A stretch of DNA of 64,000 bases from Azomonas agilis (GTDB taxonomy: Bacteria > Pseudomonadota > Gammaproteobacteria > Pseudomonadales > Pseudomonadaceae): the NCBI RefSeq assembly GCF_007830255.1, contig NZ_VLKG01000002.1, forward strand, positions 310,001-374,000. Reading direction: 5' to 3'. A program made the translations under genes and the position numbers. Below the pieces are notes generated by a model, which did not search any database, had not been told where the DNA came from, and saw nothing but the letters and a program-made list of their open reading frames with translations. This document shows positions 1 to 10,388 of this stretch, piece by piece (position 1 is the first letter of the stretch; the number at the start of each line of letters is the position of its first letter).

Positions 1-1
1 A

Positions 2-1315
2 CGCGTATTACCGGGTATGCAGGCTGCCTTTGTGGATATCGGTTTGGATCGAGCGGCCTTTATCCACGCCTCAGAAATTTCAACCCGTGAAGGGGCTGCG
101 GTTGAACCGATTAGTGCGCTGGTACATGAAGGACAAGCCCTTGTGGTGCAGGTTACTAAAGACCCCATCGCCAAAAAAGGCGCACGTTTAACCACCCATT
201 TATCTATTCCTTCACGTTATTTGGTGTATATGCCCAATACCAGCCATGTTGGGATCTCACTCAAGATTGAAGATGAAGAGGAGCGCGAGCGCCTTAAGCA
301 AATTGTGGCCAATGCCATGAGTGTGGAAGGTATCGTAACGGGAGGTTTCATCTTACGCACGGCAGCGGAAGGGGTGCGCGCGGAAGAGATTTTAGCCGAT
401 GTACGTTATCTCAGCCGTTTATGGGAGCAAATTGCGGGGCAAATGAATACGGCTCCGGCTCCTTCCGTCATTTACGAAGATTTAGTGCTGGCCTTACGCA
501 CCCTACGCGATCTGGTATCGCTGCGTACTGAAAAAATACGCATTGATTCGCGAGAAAGCTTTGTGCGGGCCAGCCAGTTTGTATCTGAGTTAATGCCGGA
601 GTTGATTGATCATCTGGAACATTATCCGGGTGAGCGTCCTGTATTTGATCTGTATGGTGTAGAGGATGAAATTCAAAAAGCTTTAGAGCGCAAGGTAGCG
701 CTTAAATCAGGCGGCTACCTCATTCTCGATCCTGCCGAGGCGATGACCACCATTGATGTGAACACTGGAGCTTTTGTTGGGCATCGTACGCTGGAAGAAA
801 CCATCTTCAAGACCAACTTAGAAGCTGCTACAGCCATCGCTCGACAACTACGATTACGTAACATTGGCGGCATTATCATCATTGATTTTATTGACATGCA
901 GGATGAGGAACATCGCCGCCAAGTATTGCGCACCTTAGAAAAGCAACTAGAACGAGACCATGCCAAAACCAACATCATCGGAATTACCGAGTTAGGCTTG
1001 GTGCAAATGACCCGCAAGCGAACTCGGGAGAGCCTTGAGCAAATCCTGTGTGAGTCCTGCCCTAGTTGCCAGGGGCGCGGTAAGCTGAAAACCCCGGAAA
1101 CTGTCTGCTACGAAATATTTCGGGAGATTTTGCGTGAAGCGCGAGCCTATCAGGCCGAAGGATATTTAGTGTTGGCGAATCAGAAAGTCGTGGATCGTTT
1201 ATTGGACGAAGAGTCGGGGAATGTCGCTGATTTGGAGAGTTTTATTGGTCGTCCTATCCGCTTTCAGGTAGAAATTAACTATTCTCAGGAACAATATGAC
1301 GTGGTACTGCTCTGA
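2..1315 (+). CDS. rng: Ribonuclease G (5' truncated by window edge)
   Basis: RNase G is an RNase E-family endoribonuclease that matures the 16S rRNA 5' end and cuts AU-rich single-stranded RNA. The reading frame is already open at base 2 (RVLPGMQAAFVDIG, the usual end of the S1-domain region), so the true start lies before the window and about 55 residues are missing. The metal-binding catalytic segment TTIDVNTGAFVG and the zinc-link motif CPSCQGRG near the C-terminus are both present. There is no long C-terminal scaffold, which separates it from RNase E. It is followed 49 bases later by yhdP, the usual gammaproteobacterial order. Confidence 0.95.
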   Translation, partial: RVLPGMQAAFVDIGLDRAAFIHASEISTREGAAVEPISALVHEGQALVVQVTKDPIAKKGARLTTHLSIPSRYLVYMPNTSHVGISLKIEDEEERERLKQIVANAMSVEGIVTGGFILRTAAEGVRAEEILADVRYLSRLWEQIAGQMNTAPAPSVIYEDLVLALRTLRDLVSLRTEKIRIDSRESFVRASQFVSELMPELIDHLEHYPGERPVFDLYGVEDEIQKALERKVALKSGGYLILDPAEAMTTIDVNTGAFVGHRTLEETIFKTNLEAATAIARQLRLRNIGGIIIIDFIDMQDEEHRRQVLRTLEKQLERDHAKTNIIGITELGLVQMTRKRTRESLEQILCESCPSCQGRGKLKTPETVCYEIFREILREARAYQAEGYLVLANQKVVDRLLDEESGNVADLESFIGRPIRFQVEINYSQEQYDVVLL

Positions 1316-1364
1316 GCGTGGCAGAACATAAAGATAGCCCCGGACTGTATCGGAGCCCGTGCGG

Positions 1365-4300
1365 ATGATGAATTACTCCAGAGGACTGCCGCGCGGTGTG
1401 CTGTGGGCTCTGTCTATTGTATTGATTGTGCTGGCGTTGCTGATCAGTTTAGGGCGGCAGCTATTTCCTATTATTGCTGAGTACCGTGAAGACATTGCAG
1501 TACAGGTGCAGTCGGTCTTAGGCGTACCTGTTTATATTGGACAGTTGGAAGGTTCTTGGGTTGGTTTTTTACCGCGTTTGGTCGCTCAAGAGGTACGCCT
1601 TGGCACTGAAGGCCAAGAGCTGCGCTTGGGAGAGGTAGAGGCTACTTTAGACATCATCGCTAGCCTCAAGGCGCGGAAACTGCTACTTGGACAAGTAAAC
1701 TTCAGTAAGTTAAAGCTGGGATTGCAAGAGGATGAGCAGGGTGCTTGGTACGTCCAAGGCATGTCACGGGATGCACCACCCACACCTGTGGCGGATGTGC
1801 TACGCATACTCCAACACCTTCCTAGCATCAGCCTGCGAGACAGCCAACTGAGCCTCCAAGCTTTTGGGGAGCCTGAGCGTGTTCTGGATCAGATGGAGCT
1901 TAGCCTGATGGCTGAGCCTGGGCAGGAAGGGTGGCAGCTTCAAGCCACAGGCCTGGTAGCCGTAGGCCAACCTCTATCTTTAAACGTCACTTTGCATACT
2001 ACGCCAGATACTTGGCCACAGGCGCGTTTAAAAGCTTATCTCAAGCTGCCTAGTTACGATTGGGCTTCTTGGATACCTAAGCGCTTGACCGGCGCTTGGA
2101 AGTTGCAGCATATACAAGCTGGAGCCGAGCTTTGGGTTGAGGGACAGCTACAACAGCAGATGCAGGCAGCTTTGCGTGTGCAGGCTCCCTCCATAGCCGT
2201 GAGTTATGCTGAGGGGGCTACCACTGTATTTAAGAATGTGAGCACAACCCTGCACTGGAAGCAGACAGAGGGTCAACAAAATCAAATTTTGCTGGATCAG
2301 TTGCGATTGACTCAAGGCACTCAGGTTTGGAAACCGATGCAACTGGGCGCTGAGTCATTTCCTGTGGGTTCAGGACAGCAAGGATGGCGTGTTCAGCTTG
2401 ATACCTTGGAGGTGAATGCCTTAGCCGGTTTGCTGGAGCAGCTAGTACCGCTGTCTGTAGATCAGCAGCAGTTACTCAAGGATCTGCATCCCAAGGGTTT
2501 AGTGCGTCACCTGAATCTGTTGGTGGATCCCTCTCAGCCCGAAGCTAAACACCTACAGTACGCAGCGAATTTGGAGCGAGTGAGCTTTTCCCACCACGGT
2601 TGGATACCAGCGGCTGGAAATGTGTCTGGCAGTATTCGTGGGGATGCCGCACAAGGAGCCCTGAGTTTTGATAGCCCAGAATTTAGTCTGCACCTTAGTG
2701 AACTCTTTCCACAGGCTTGGCATTATCGACAAGCTAAAGGGCGCTTAGAATGGAAGATTGATGATCAAGCCGTAACCTTGATTGCGCCCCTAATTCAGCT
2801 AGAGGGTGAGGAGGGTAAGATTGCGGGTGATTTCCTCATTCGCCTCTACGATGATCCTAAAGCAGAAAGCTATATGGATTTGCGCGTAGGGATGCATGAT
2901 GGGGATAGCCGTTTTGCCGGGCGTTATTTACCCACCCAGTCGCCTGCTTTATCTAAAGATTTGGTGGATTGGTTAAATACTGCCATCAAGGGTGGGCGTA
3001 TCCATCAAGGCTACTTTCAATATCAAGGCTCTCTAAACAGCGATAGTCCCGATATTGCTCATACCCTAAGCCTTTACTTTGACCTCTCCGAAATTGACTT
3101 GGACTATCAGAAAGGGTGGCCACGCTTGCAGGCGGGGCGCGGCGAGGTTTTTGTGGAGGATAAGGGAACCTTCGTGCGTTTACCCGAAGGGCGCATACTC
3201 AACAGCAAGGTGCGAGATGCTACGGCTTGGATCGCTCAGACCTCCGATCAGCCCATCCATTTGATCATTAAAGGTCAAGTACAGGGTCGCGTGGCAGATG
3301 CCTTAAGTATTTTGCGCGCCGCCCCTTTAGAGGCTGAGGACATCTTTAATACCTGGCAGGGCGATGGATTGTTAGATGCCCAATTAGACTTGGATATTCC
3401 TTTAACAGGCCAAGCAGAGCCTTGGGTGGTAGTGGACTTTTCAACCCAAGGCGCTACCTTGGTCATGGCGCAGCCCAACTTACGCCTAGAACAGCTCTCT
3501 GGAAAATTCCGCTACGACAGCAATAAGGGCGTGAGTGCTTCTGCGATGGAGGCAAAAGTTCTGGGAGGGCGCGTCAATGCTCGCTTGATTGAGGCAGGAC
3601 ATGCCGGTGATCCTATCGGGCGCATTGAGGCTTGGGGCGATGTGTCTGCCCAAGAGCTGAGTAAATGGTTGGGGTTAGGGCAAAGTCTTCCGGTACGCGG
3701 GCAGTTTCCGTTTCAATTAACGCTGACCTTAGCCGATCAAGACAGCCAACTTCTGATTGACTCCTCCCTAGAAGGGTTGGCCTTGGATTTGCCTGCGCCC
3801 TTTGGTAAGACGGCTCGAAGCCGTCGTGATACCAGTCTGCGTATGACCTTACATGGACGTGAGCGCCGTTATTGGGTGCAGTACGCTGATTTAGCTTCTT
3901 TGTCTTTTGCGGCACCGCCCGATAGTTTGGATCGTGGGCGGGGCGAGCTGCGTTTGGGCGCAGGCTCAGCGCGCTTACCTCCTACGGCTGGGTTACAGGT
4001 TCAGGGGACTTTGGCCACCTTAGATGTGGATGACTGGCAGCGTTGGTTAAAACGTTTTGGCGTGACTGATCAACTGATGCAAGCCTCTAATGCGGCCTCA
4101 TCAGGTGCAGATCAGAATGTCTTACTCAATAGCGTCACCGTTAAAGTCGGGCGATTTACTGGCTTTGGGATGGATATTGATAATTTAGGGGTAAGCCTGA
4201 AGCGCCAGACCCAAGCTTGGCAGTTAGGGGTGAGCAGTGATCAAATTACAGGACAGTTGCTACGGCCTGATGCCAAGGGGCAACCTCTGAACCTGAATGT

Positions 4301-5195
4301 TCAATATGTTCGCTTACCGGCAACAACAGCTCCCGTCATAACGACCTCCTCTCGTGATCCCTTGGCAGATTTCGACCCTAAAGTTATTCCTGCGGTAGAT
4401 ATTCAGATTCAAGAGGTTTGGCAGGGCCAAGATTCACTGGGGCGTTGGGCGCTAAAATTACGCCCAACTGAACAAGGAGTAAACTTCAATGACGTATCCG
4501 TCAACCTTAAAGGCTTAAAGGTTGAGGGGAACGGCGGTTGGAATACAGGGCGTAGCTGGTATCAAGGGCGAGTACAGGGCAAAAATTTAGCCGATGTGCT
4601 TAAGGCTTGGGGATTTGCTCCTTCTGCCAGTAGTGAGCACTTTCAGGTAGATATTGATGGTCATTGGCCTGGCTCACCCGCAGCCTTAGAGGCAAAAAAT
4701 TTTTCTGGGCTCTTCCGGGCTCATCTGCAAAAAGGACAGTTTGCTGAGTTAGATACCCAAGCATTGCGGGTCTTTGGTCTGTTGAACTTTGAGGCCATTG
4801 GGCGACGTTTGCGCTTAGATTTTACCGACTTAGTGGGTAAGGGTCTCAGTTACGATGAAGTGAAGGGGCAGCTAACGGCGACTAATGGCGTATATCGAAC
4901 CAGTCGACCTGTCACCCTGAAAGGGCCGTCTACAGACATTGAGCTAGACGGAATCTTAGATCTGGCCCATGAGCGTATTGATGCCCGTTTGATGGTTACT
5001 TTGCCGGTAACGGGTAATTTACCCTTAGCCGCCGTTATTGTGGGAGCACCCGTAGTGGGCGGAGCCGTTTGGGCCGTGGATAAGCTGCTAGGGAATCGAG
5101 TTTCTCGGTTAGCCACGGTGCAGTATCGTGTGAAAGGGCCTTGGCTTGAACCAGATATTACCTTTGATAAACCCTTCACCAAGCCACGCTCTTAA
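1365..5195 (+). CDS. yhdP: YhdP-family AsmA-like envelope protein
   Basis: This is a 1276-residue member of the YhdP/TamB/YdbH (AsmA-like) family. Members are bridge-like proteins anchored in the inner membrane and implicated in moving phospholipid to the outer membrane. One N-terminal membrane segment (about residues 12-32) is followed by a long, beta-rich periplasmic region typical of DUF3971/AsmA_2. The C-terminus has the family ending WAVDKLLGNRVSRLATVQY and a final 'GPWLEP' motif. A GTG (1359) and ATGs at 1365 and 1368 are available. CGGAG at 1351-1355 is well spaced only for the ATGs, so 1365 was chosen. It sits between rng and the nit gene, as in Pseudomonas. The family role is established; the function here is inferred. 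Confidence 0.9.
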   Translation: MMNYSRGLPRGVLWALSIVLIVLALLISLGRQLFPIIAEYREDIAVQVQSVLGVPVYIGQLEGSWVGFLPRLVAQEVRLGTEGQELRLGEVEATLDIIASLKARKLLLGQVNFSKLKLGLQEDEQGAWYVQGMSRDAPPTPVADVLRILQHLPSISLRDSQLSLQAFGEPERVLDQMELSLMAEPGQEGWQLQATGLVAVGQPLSLNVTLHTTPDTWPQARLKAYLKLPSYDWASWIPKRLTGAWKLQHIQAGAELWVEGQLQQQMQAALRVQAPSIAVSYAEGATTVFKNVSTTLHWKQTEGQQNQILLDQLRLTQGTQVWKPMQLGAESFPVGSGQQGWRVQLDTLEVNALAGLLEQLVPLSVDQQQLLKDLHPKGLVRHLNLLVDPSQPEAKHLQYAANLERVSFSHHGWIPAAGNVSGSIRGDAAQGALSFDSPEFSLHLSELFPQAWHYRQAKGRLEWKIDDQAVTLIAPLIQLEGEEGKIAGDFLIRLYDDPKAESYMDLRVGMHDGDSRFAGRYLPTQSPALSKDLVDWLNTAIKGGRIHQGYFQYQGSLNSDSPDIAHTLSLYFDLSEIDLDYQKGWPRLQAGRGEVFVEDKGTFVRLPEGRILNSKVRDATAWIAQTSDQPIHLIIKGQVQGRVADALSILRAAPLEAEDIFNTWQGDGLLDAQLDLDIPLTGQAEPWVVVDFSTQGATLVMAQPNLRLEQLSGKFRYDSNKGVSASAMEAKVLGGRVNARLIEAGHAGDPIGRIEAWGDVSAQELSKWLGLGQSLPVRGQFPFQLTLTLADQDSQLLIDSSLEGLALDLPAPFGKTARSRRDTSLRMTLHGRERRYWVQYADLASLSFAAPPDSLDRGRGELRLGAGSARLPPTAGLQVQGTLATLDVDDWQRWLKRFGVTDQLMQASNAASSGADQNVLLNSVTVKVGRFTGFGMDIDNLGVSLKRQTQAWQLGVSSDQITGQLLRPDAKGQPLNLNVQYVRLPATTAPVITTSSRDPLADFDPKVIPAVDIQIQEVWQGQDSLGRWALKLRPTEQGVNFNDVSVNLKGLKVEGNGGWNTGRSWYQGRVQGKNLADVLKAWGFAPSASSEHFQVDIDGHWPGSPAALEAKNFSGLFRAHLQKGQFAELDTQALRVFGLLNFEAIGRRLRLDFTDLVGKGLSYDEVKGQLTATNGVYRTSRPVTLKGPSTDIELDGILDLAHERIDARLMVTLPVTGNLPLAAVIVGAPVVGGAVWAVDKLLGNRVSRLATVQYRVKGPWLEPDITFDKPFTKPRS

Positions 5196-5233
5196 GAATG
5201 TCCTACTACCCGTTGTCCGCTTGAGGTGTCCGC

Positions 5234-6082
5234 ATGTCTTTAGCCGTCATCCAAATGGTGAGTCAGGATCAGATTAGCGAAAATCTGAATATGGCCCATC
5301 GTTTGCTGGAGTCTGCCGCTCAGCAGGGGGCGCAGTTGGCGGTATTGCCAGAAAACTTTGCTGCTATGGGGCATCCGGATCTGCGCGCCTTAGGGCGTGC
5401 AGAGGCTATGGGGGCTGGGCCTATTCTGCCTTGGCTATCCCAAACAGCTCGGGATTTAGGGCTTTGGATTGTAGCAGGGACTATACCTTTGCCTCCAGAA
5501 GGCCAACCCGATGCTAAGCCCTGTGCCTGCTCGTTGTTGATCGATGCCCAAGGACAGCACGTAGCACGGTATGACAAGCTGCACCTGTTCGATGTTGACG
5601 TAGCTGATCGCCAAGGGAGCTATCGTGAGTCCGACAATTACACCCAAGGACAGCAGATTGTTGTAGCCGATACTCCTTTAGGTCGATTGGGGCTAACGGT
5701 GTGCTACGACCTGCGCTTTCCACAACAGTATCTTGCTTTACGGCAGGCAGGGGCCGAGTTGATTACTGCACCCTCAGCCTTTACCGCCGTCACCGGAGCT
5801 GCACACTGGCATACCTTAATTTGTGCACGGGCCTTGGATAGCCAATGCTATATCTTGGCTCCGGGACAAGCAGGGCTGCATCCCGGTGGTCGTCAAACTT
5901 ATGGCCATTCCGCTATCGTAGATCCTTGGGGACAGGTACTCTGTGAACATGCACAGGGCGAAGCGGTATTACTGACTCAAGGAAATCCCCTTGAGCAAAC
6001 AGCCATCCGTCAGCGTATGCCGCTTTTGAACCACAGTCGTTTTGCCGTGCCACGCCTCGCCGGGGCGGACACTCCGGAGTGA
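5234..6082 (+). CDS. Nitrilase-superfamily amidase (Nit/deaminated glutathione amidase type)
   Basis: A 282-residue carbon-nitrogen hydrolase. The catalytic triad is visible as Glu40 (LPENF), Lys115 (YDKLHLFD) and Cys157 (CYDLRFP). The motif set fits the Nit1/Nit2 branch, whose known bacterial and eukaryotic members hydrolyse deaminated glutathione (metabolite repair). The specific substrate is inferred, not shown. The start at 5234 is preceded by GAGGTG. The stop overlaps the ribosome-binding region of tldD, so the two are probably translationally coupled. Location next to tldD is common in pseudomonads. Confidence 0.88.
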   Translation: MSLAVIQMVSQDQISENLNMAHRLLESAAQQGAQLAVLPENFAAMGHPDLRALGRAEAMGAGPILPWLSQTARDLGLWIVAGTIPLPPEGQPDAKPCACSLLIDAQGQHVARYDKLHLFDVDVADRQGSYRESDNYTQGQQIVVADTPLGRLGLTVCYDLRFPQQYLALRQAGAELITAPSAFTAVTGAAHWHTLICARALDSQCYILAPGQAGLHPGGRQTYGHSAIVDPWGQVLCEHAQGEAVLLTQGNPLEQTAIRQRMPLLNHSRFAVPRLAGADTPE

Positions 6083-6084
6083 AT

Positions 6085-7527
6085 ATGACCAATTTGCTGT
6101 TACCGGCTGCCGAGCGTTTATTGACGCCAGGCAGCCTGAGTATTGAATCCTTACCTAGCCTGTTGAGCGAGCTGCATACCCCCGGTATTGATGCGGCGGA
6201 TCTCTACTTTCAAGACCGTGTCAGCGAGTCTTGGGTGTTAGAAGACGGGATTGTGAAGGAAGGCAGTTTCCACTGGGAGCAAGGGGTTGGCGTGCGCGCC
6301 CTATCCGGTGAAAAGACCGGCTTTGCCTACAGTAATGCAGTGAACGCACAGGCTTTACGTCAGGCGGCCCAAGCCGCGCGCTCCATTGCCCGCGCTGGAC
6401 AGCAGGGGCATATGGCTGTGCAAAGCCCCGTGGCTATGCAGCCTTTGTATATACAGGGAAACCCTTTAGATGACCTCACACGGGCTGAAAAAGTCGCCTT
6501 GTTGCAACGCATTGATCAGGCCACCCGCGCTCTTGACTCGCGTATTCAGCAAGTGAGCGTCAGTCTGGCCGGGGTTTGGGATCATGTACTGGTGGCGGCT
6601 ATGGACGGCAGCTTAGCGGCAGACATCCGCCCGCTGGTGCGCTTTAGCGTCAGTGTGATTGTGGAGCAAGGCGGTCGGCGTGAACGAGGCAGTCATGGTG
6701 GCGGCGGTCGTACCGGTTATCGTTACTTCCTCGACCAAGATCGGGCAATGGACTATGCCCGCGAAGCCGTGCGTCAGGCTCTGGTGAATTTGGAGGCCAT
6801 AGCTGCTCCGGCCGGTAGCATGCCCGTGGTGTTAGGCCCGGGTTGGTCGGGCGTATTGCTGCACGAGGCCGTAGGGCATGGACTGGAGGGCGATTTTAAC
6901 CGTAAAGGCAGTTCAGCCTATAGCGGACGGCTGGGACAGCAGGTGGCCTCTAGTCTGTGTACCATTGTGGACGATGGCACCTTAGCGGATCGGCGCGGTT
7001 CTTTGACCGTGGATGATGAGGGGACGACCACTCAATGCACCGTATTGATTGAGAACGGCATCCTAAAAGGCTACATGCAAGACAAGCTGAATGCTCGGCT
7101 AATGGGCGTGGCACCTACGGGTAACGGACGGCGCGAATCTTATTCCAGCTTGCCCATGCCGCGGATGACCAATACCTATATGTTGGCCGGTGAGTCCGAT
7201 CCGCAGGAAATTATCGCCTCGGTGAAAAAGGGGATTTACTGCGCCAGTTTAGGTGGTGGTCAGGTGGACATTACCAGCGGCAAATTTGTGTTCTCTACCA
7301 GTGAGGCCTACTTGATTGAGGACGGGAAAATCACCGCGCCCGTTAAAGGCGCAACCCTGATCGGTAATGGCCCTGAGGTGATGACCCGCGTGTCTATGTT
7401 GGGTAATGATTTATCTTTAGACAGCGGCGTGGGAACCTGCGGTAAAGATGGCCAATCGGTTCCGGTGGGCGTGGGTCAGCCCACCTTGAAACTGGATGCC
7501 ATCACCGTTGGAGGAACCGGCAGTTAG
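6085..7527 (+). CDS. tldD: Metalloprotease subunit TldD
   Basis: TldD is the catalytic subunit of the TldD/TldE zinc protease, which degrades unfolded peptides and matures microcin B17 and the CcdA antitoxin in E. coli. The HEAVGH zinc motif (HExxxH) begins at about residue 260. The length of 480 residues matches E. coli TldD. A GTG at 6079 is in frame, but GGAG at 6076-6079 is correctly spaced for ATG 6085. The partner gene pmbA/tldE is 0.6 kb downstream, separated by yjgA on the opposite strand. The stop codon overlaps the convergent yjgA stop region, leaving no room for a terminator between them. Confidence 0.96.
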   Translation: MTNLLLPAAERLLTPGSLSIESLPSLLSELHTPGIDAADLYFQDRVSESWVLEDGIVKEGSFHWEQGVGVRALSGEKTGFAYSNAVNAQALRQAAQAARSIARAGQQGHMAVQSPVAMQPLYIQGNPLDDLTRAEKVALLQRIDQATRALDSRIQQVSVSLAGVWDHVLVAAMDGSLAADIRPLVRFSVSVIVEQGGRRERGSHGGGGRTGYRYFLDQDRAMDYAREAVRQALVNLEAIAAPAGSMPVVLGPGWSGVLLHEAVGHGLEGDFNRKGSSAYSGRLGQQVASSLCTIVDDGTLADRRGSLTVDDEGTTTQCTVLIENGILKGYMQDKLNARLMGVAPTGNGRRESYSSLPMPRMTNTYMLAGESDPQEIIASVKKGIYCASLGGGQVDITSGKFVFSTSEAYLIEDGKITAPVKGATLIGNGPEVMTRVSMLGNDLSLDSGVGTCGKDGQSVPVGVGQPTLKLDAITVGGTGS

Positions 7528-8045
7528 CGCAAACCACGCTGAAGCTCATCCAACTCACGGATGTATTTGAATACCTTGCGTGAGGCCGCCGGAGGTTTAT
7601 TGTGGGCGGCTTCATGTTGGGCTTGGCGAATCAATCCCCGTAAGTGTTGACGCTCGGTTTCAGGATACTGTGTGACAAAGGTTTCAAACACGGCATCGCC
7701 TTCAGCGATTAAGCGGTCACGCCAGCGTTCTAAAGCGTGAAAACGTTCGTTGTACTCGCGGCTGGAGGAGTCAAGCTGATTGATCAAGGCCATAATGGCT
7801 TCAATGTCTTGATCGCGCATGAGCTTGCCGATGTACTGGATATGGCGTTTGCGCGCAATGTGGGCTTTGTGCTTGGGTGCTTCATCCAAAGCCTTGCGTA
7901 GAGGTGGCGACAGAGGCAGTTTGTCTAATAGGTCAGCTTTGAATGTGGTAAGACGTTCACCCAAGTCTTGTAGCGCCAGTAACTCGCGTTTGATTTGGGT
8001 TTTGCTTTTTTCGCCAAAGGCATCGTTATCGAAAGAATCAGACAT
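7524..8045 (-). CDS. yjgA: Ribosome-associated protein DarP/YjgA
   Basis: A 173-residue member of the YjgA (DUF615) family, recently named DarP, a factor that binds late 50S precursors. The family signature is present: an N-terminal [18 protein letters not shown] helix, then [11 protein letters not shown] and [11 protein letters not shown]. The protein is highly charged and helical with no membrane segment. It lies convergent to tldD and divergent from pmbA, with a 97-base shared upstream region. This tldD-yjgA-pmbA arrangement recurs in gammaproteobacteria. Confidence 0.92.
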   Translation of the reverse strand: MSDSFDNDAFGEKSKTQIKRELLALQDLGERLTTFKADLLDKLPLSPPLRKALDEAPKHKAHIARKRHIQYIGKLMRDQDIEAIMALINQLDSSSREYNERFHALERWRDRLIAEGDAVFETFVTQYPETERQHLRGLIRQAQHEAAHNKPPAASRKVFKYIRELDELQRGLR

Positions 8046-8142
8046 GGGAAGGATCCATCAAAGAATCCGCCCATGATAACAGCAGCCGCAGAAGCCGTGC
8101 GCCTCGACGTACCCTGAGCTCTGTACAAGATTGGGAGTAGTT

Positions 8143-9489
8143 ATGACTGAAGTAGCGGGTGTAGGCCCAGCCGATTTAGACGGGCTGCGTGCTAAAGTGC
8201 AGCAGATTATTGAGGAAGCCAAACGCCAAGGGGCTACTGCCAGCGAGGTTTCGGTTTCGATGGAGCAAGGGCTTTCAGTCTCGGTGCGCCAACGGGAAGT
8301 AGAAACGGTAGAGTTTAATCGTGATCAAGGCTTTGGTATTACTCTGTACTTGGGGCAGCGTAAAGGCTCAGCCAGTACCACCTCTAGCGGTGAGGATGCA
8401 ATCCGGGAAACCGTAGCCGCTGCCCTTGCCATTGCACGGCATGCGTCAGAAGACAGCTACGCCGGTTTGGCTGAGGCCGAATTAATGGCAAATAATGTCC
8501 CAGACTTGGACTTATTCCATCCCTGGGCCATTAATCCCGAGCAGGCCATTGAGCAGGCATTAAGCTGTGAAGCCGCAGCTTTTGACACCGATTCGCGGAT
8601 TCGTAATGCGGATGGTACTAGCCTAAGTACCCATCAGGGTTGTCGAGCTTACGGCAATAGCCATGGTTTTATCGGAGCCTATGCCAGCACCCGACACAGC
8701 CTAAGTTGCGTCATGATTGCTGAGCAAGAAGGCCAGATGCAGCGAGATTACTACTACGATGTCAATCGGCGTGGTGAGGCTTTATTAGATCCTAAATTGA
8801 TTGGTCAGCGGGCGGCTGAGCGTGCAGTACGTCGTTTAGGCGCTCGCCCAATACCTACCTGTGAAGTCCCTGTACTCTTCGCCCCTGATATAGCGGCTGG
8901 CCTGTTGGGGCATCTGTTGAGTGCTATTTCAGGAGGCAATCTGTACCGAAAAGCCTCTTTTTTAGAGGGCTCTTTGGGTCAATCGCTTTTTCCAGACTGG
9001 TTTACTTTGGACGAGCATCCCCATCTTTTGGGGGCTCTAGGCAGTGCTGCCTTTGATGGTGATGGGTTGGCGACCTACGCTAAGCCTTTTGTAGAGCAGG
9101 GTCGGTTAGTGTCCTATGTGTTAGGTACTTACTCAGGGCGCAAATTGGGTATGCCCAGTACGGCAAACTCAGGGGGTGTACACAATGTGCAAGTGACTCA
9201 TGGTGACGAAAGCCAAGCTGATCTTATTCGTCGTATGGGACGAGGATTACTGGTCACAGAGTTAATGGGGCAAGGACTAAACTTAGTAACAGGGGACTAC
9301 TCGCGGGGGGCCGGTGGTTTTTGGGTCGAGCAGGGAGAGATTCAATTTCCGGTACAAGAAATTACCATCGCCGGTAACTTGCGCGATATGTTCCTAAATA
9401 TCCAAGCCATTGGTAACGACTTGGAAACACGGGGTAATTTAAAAACCGGCTCGGTGTTGATTGAAAAGATGATGGTGGCGGGACAGTAA
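8143..9489 (+). CDS. pmbA: Metalloprotease-associated subunit PmbA/TldE
   Basis: PmbA (TldE) is the non-catalytic half of the TldD/TldE heterodimeric protease. It aligns with TldD over its length, but the position of the zinc motif lacks HExxxH (region around LLGHLLSAISGGNLYRKASF), as expected for TldE. C-terminal glycine-rich motifs (GDYSRGAGGFWVEQGE) match the family. The start is taken as ATG 8143 because GGGAG at 8133-8137 is well placed; an in-frame TTG at 8131 would overlap that site. The product is 448 residues. Confidence 0.95.
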   Translation: MTEVAGVGPADLDGLRAKVQQIIEEAKRQGATASEVSVSMEQGLSVSVRQREVETVEFNRDQGFGITLYLGQRKGSASTTSSGEDAIRETVAAALAIARHASEDSYAGLAEAELMANNVPDLDLFHPWAINPEQAIEQALSCEAAAFDTDSRIRNADGTSLSTHQGCRAYGNSHGFIGAYASTRHSLSCVMIAEQEGQMQRDYYYDVNRRGEALLDPKLIGQRAAERAVRRLGARPIPTCEVPVLFAPDIAAGLLGHLLSAISGGNLYRKASFLEGSLGQSLFPDWFTLDEHPHLLGALGSAAFDGDGLATYAKPFVEQGRLVSYVLGTYSGRKLGMPSTANSGGVHNVQVTHGDESQADLIRRMGRGLLVTELMGQGLNLVTGDYSRGAGGFWVEQGEIQFPVQEITIAGNLRDMFLNIQAIGNDLETRGNLKTGSVLIEKMMVAGQ

Positions 9490-9522
9490 AAGCCTTGCTA
9501 AAACGAGGTTAGGAGGTGTGAT

Positions 9523-10101
9523 ATGCAACGTGCTCTAGTGACCGGATGCTTGGTTTTGTTGGGGTTATTAGCTTTGGCTGCATGCCAGAGTGACCTCCAA
9601 CTCAGCCGAGATTACGATCCTCAGCGAAACTTTGCGGCTTATCACACTTGGGCTTGGCGAGAGCCCGGACTGCAATACAGGCCGGATGATCCTCGGATTA
9701 AAAGTGATCTTACCGAGCAGCGGATCAGAGAGGCACTGGGCGAGCAATTGGTTGGGCAGCTCAATTTACAGCCAGTTAAAACCGGTACTAAGCCGGATCT
9801 TTGGGTGCAGGTTTGGTTGATTGTCGATGATCGTCAAAACTTAGTGACCACCAATTACGGTGGTTATTGGGGGGGATACTGGCGAAATTATCGGGGTGCT
9901 TCAGGTTATACGGAAACCCAAGTCATGGATTACAAAGTAGGTACGATACAGGTGGATTTCTTTGACGGAACAGATGGAAAACTGGTTTGGCGAGGACAAG
10001 CTGAGCAGACGTTACGCCGTTTACCACCAAGTATTGAGGAGCGCACCCACGCTATTCATGAGGCCGTTGCTAAAGTATTGTCCCAATATCCTCCTCGTTA
10101 A
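9523..10101 (+). CDS. DUF4136 lipoprotein
   Basis: A 192-residue predicted lipoprotein. A hydrophobic signal peptide ends in a lipobox, LAAC, with Cys21 as the acylated residue. Residue 22 is Gln rather than Asp, so sorting to the outer membrane is likely. After it comes the DUF4136 pattern D-Y-D-P..NFAAYHTWAW, then VDFFDG..KLVWRGQAEQ. The function of the family is unknown. It has an excellent ribosome-binding site (AGGAGGTG, 9511-9518) and lies 33 bases after pmbA, so it may be cotranscribed. No distinct terminator is visible before the convergent ptsO. Confidence 0.85.
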   Translation: MQRALVTGCLVLLGLLALAACQSDLQLSRDYDPQRNFAAYHTWAWREPGLQYRPDDPRIKSDLTEQRIREALGEQLVGQLNLQPVKTGTKPDLWVQVWLIVDDRQNLVTTNYGGYWGGYWRNYRGASGYTETQVMDYKVGTIQVDFFDGTDGKLVWRGQAEQTLRRLPPSIEERTHAIHEAVAKVLSQYPPR

Positions 10102-10113
10102 ACAGACGAGATT

Positions 10114-10386
10114 TTATTCCCCTTCCTCAAAATAGTTGTCAATCAGCGCGACCAAGGCCTGTAAGGCTTGGTGTTCATCTTCGCCTTCTGTGCGCAGATG
10201 CAGGGCTGTGCCCTGATTGGCAGCCAACATAATCACCGCCATAATATTTTTGCCATTAACCAAGGTATTGGGGCAGCGGCCTACTTGTACGCTGCATTGA
10301 AATTGGCTGGCTGTGGTTACAAATTTAGCTGCTGCTCGTGCATGCAACCCTAATTTATTCACAATGATGGTTTGGCAGGTGAGCAT
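10114..10386 (-). CDS. ptsO: HPr-family phosphocarrier NPr
   Basis: A 90-residue HPr-like protein that passes phosphate to EIIA-Ntr (ptsN, upstream in the same operon) in the nitrogen-related PTS. The phosphorylated His15 is in the canonical NKLGLHARAAAKF context. At the position that is the regulatory Ser46 in Gram-positive HPr this protein has Asn47 (GKNIMAV), so HPr-kinase control is not expected. It is the last gene of the rpoN-hpf-ptsN-rapZ-ptsO run, starting 3 bases after rapZ. Confidence 0.93.
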   Translation of the reverse strand: MLTCQTIIVNKLGLHARAAAKFVTTASQFQCSVQVGRCPNTLVNGKNIMAVIMLAANQGTALHLRTEGEDEHQALQALVALIDNYFEEGE

Positions 10387-10388
10387 GT

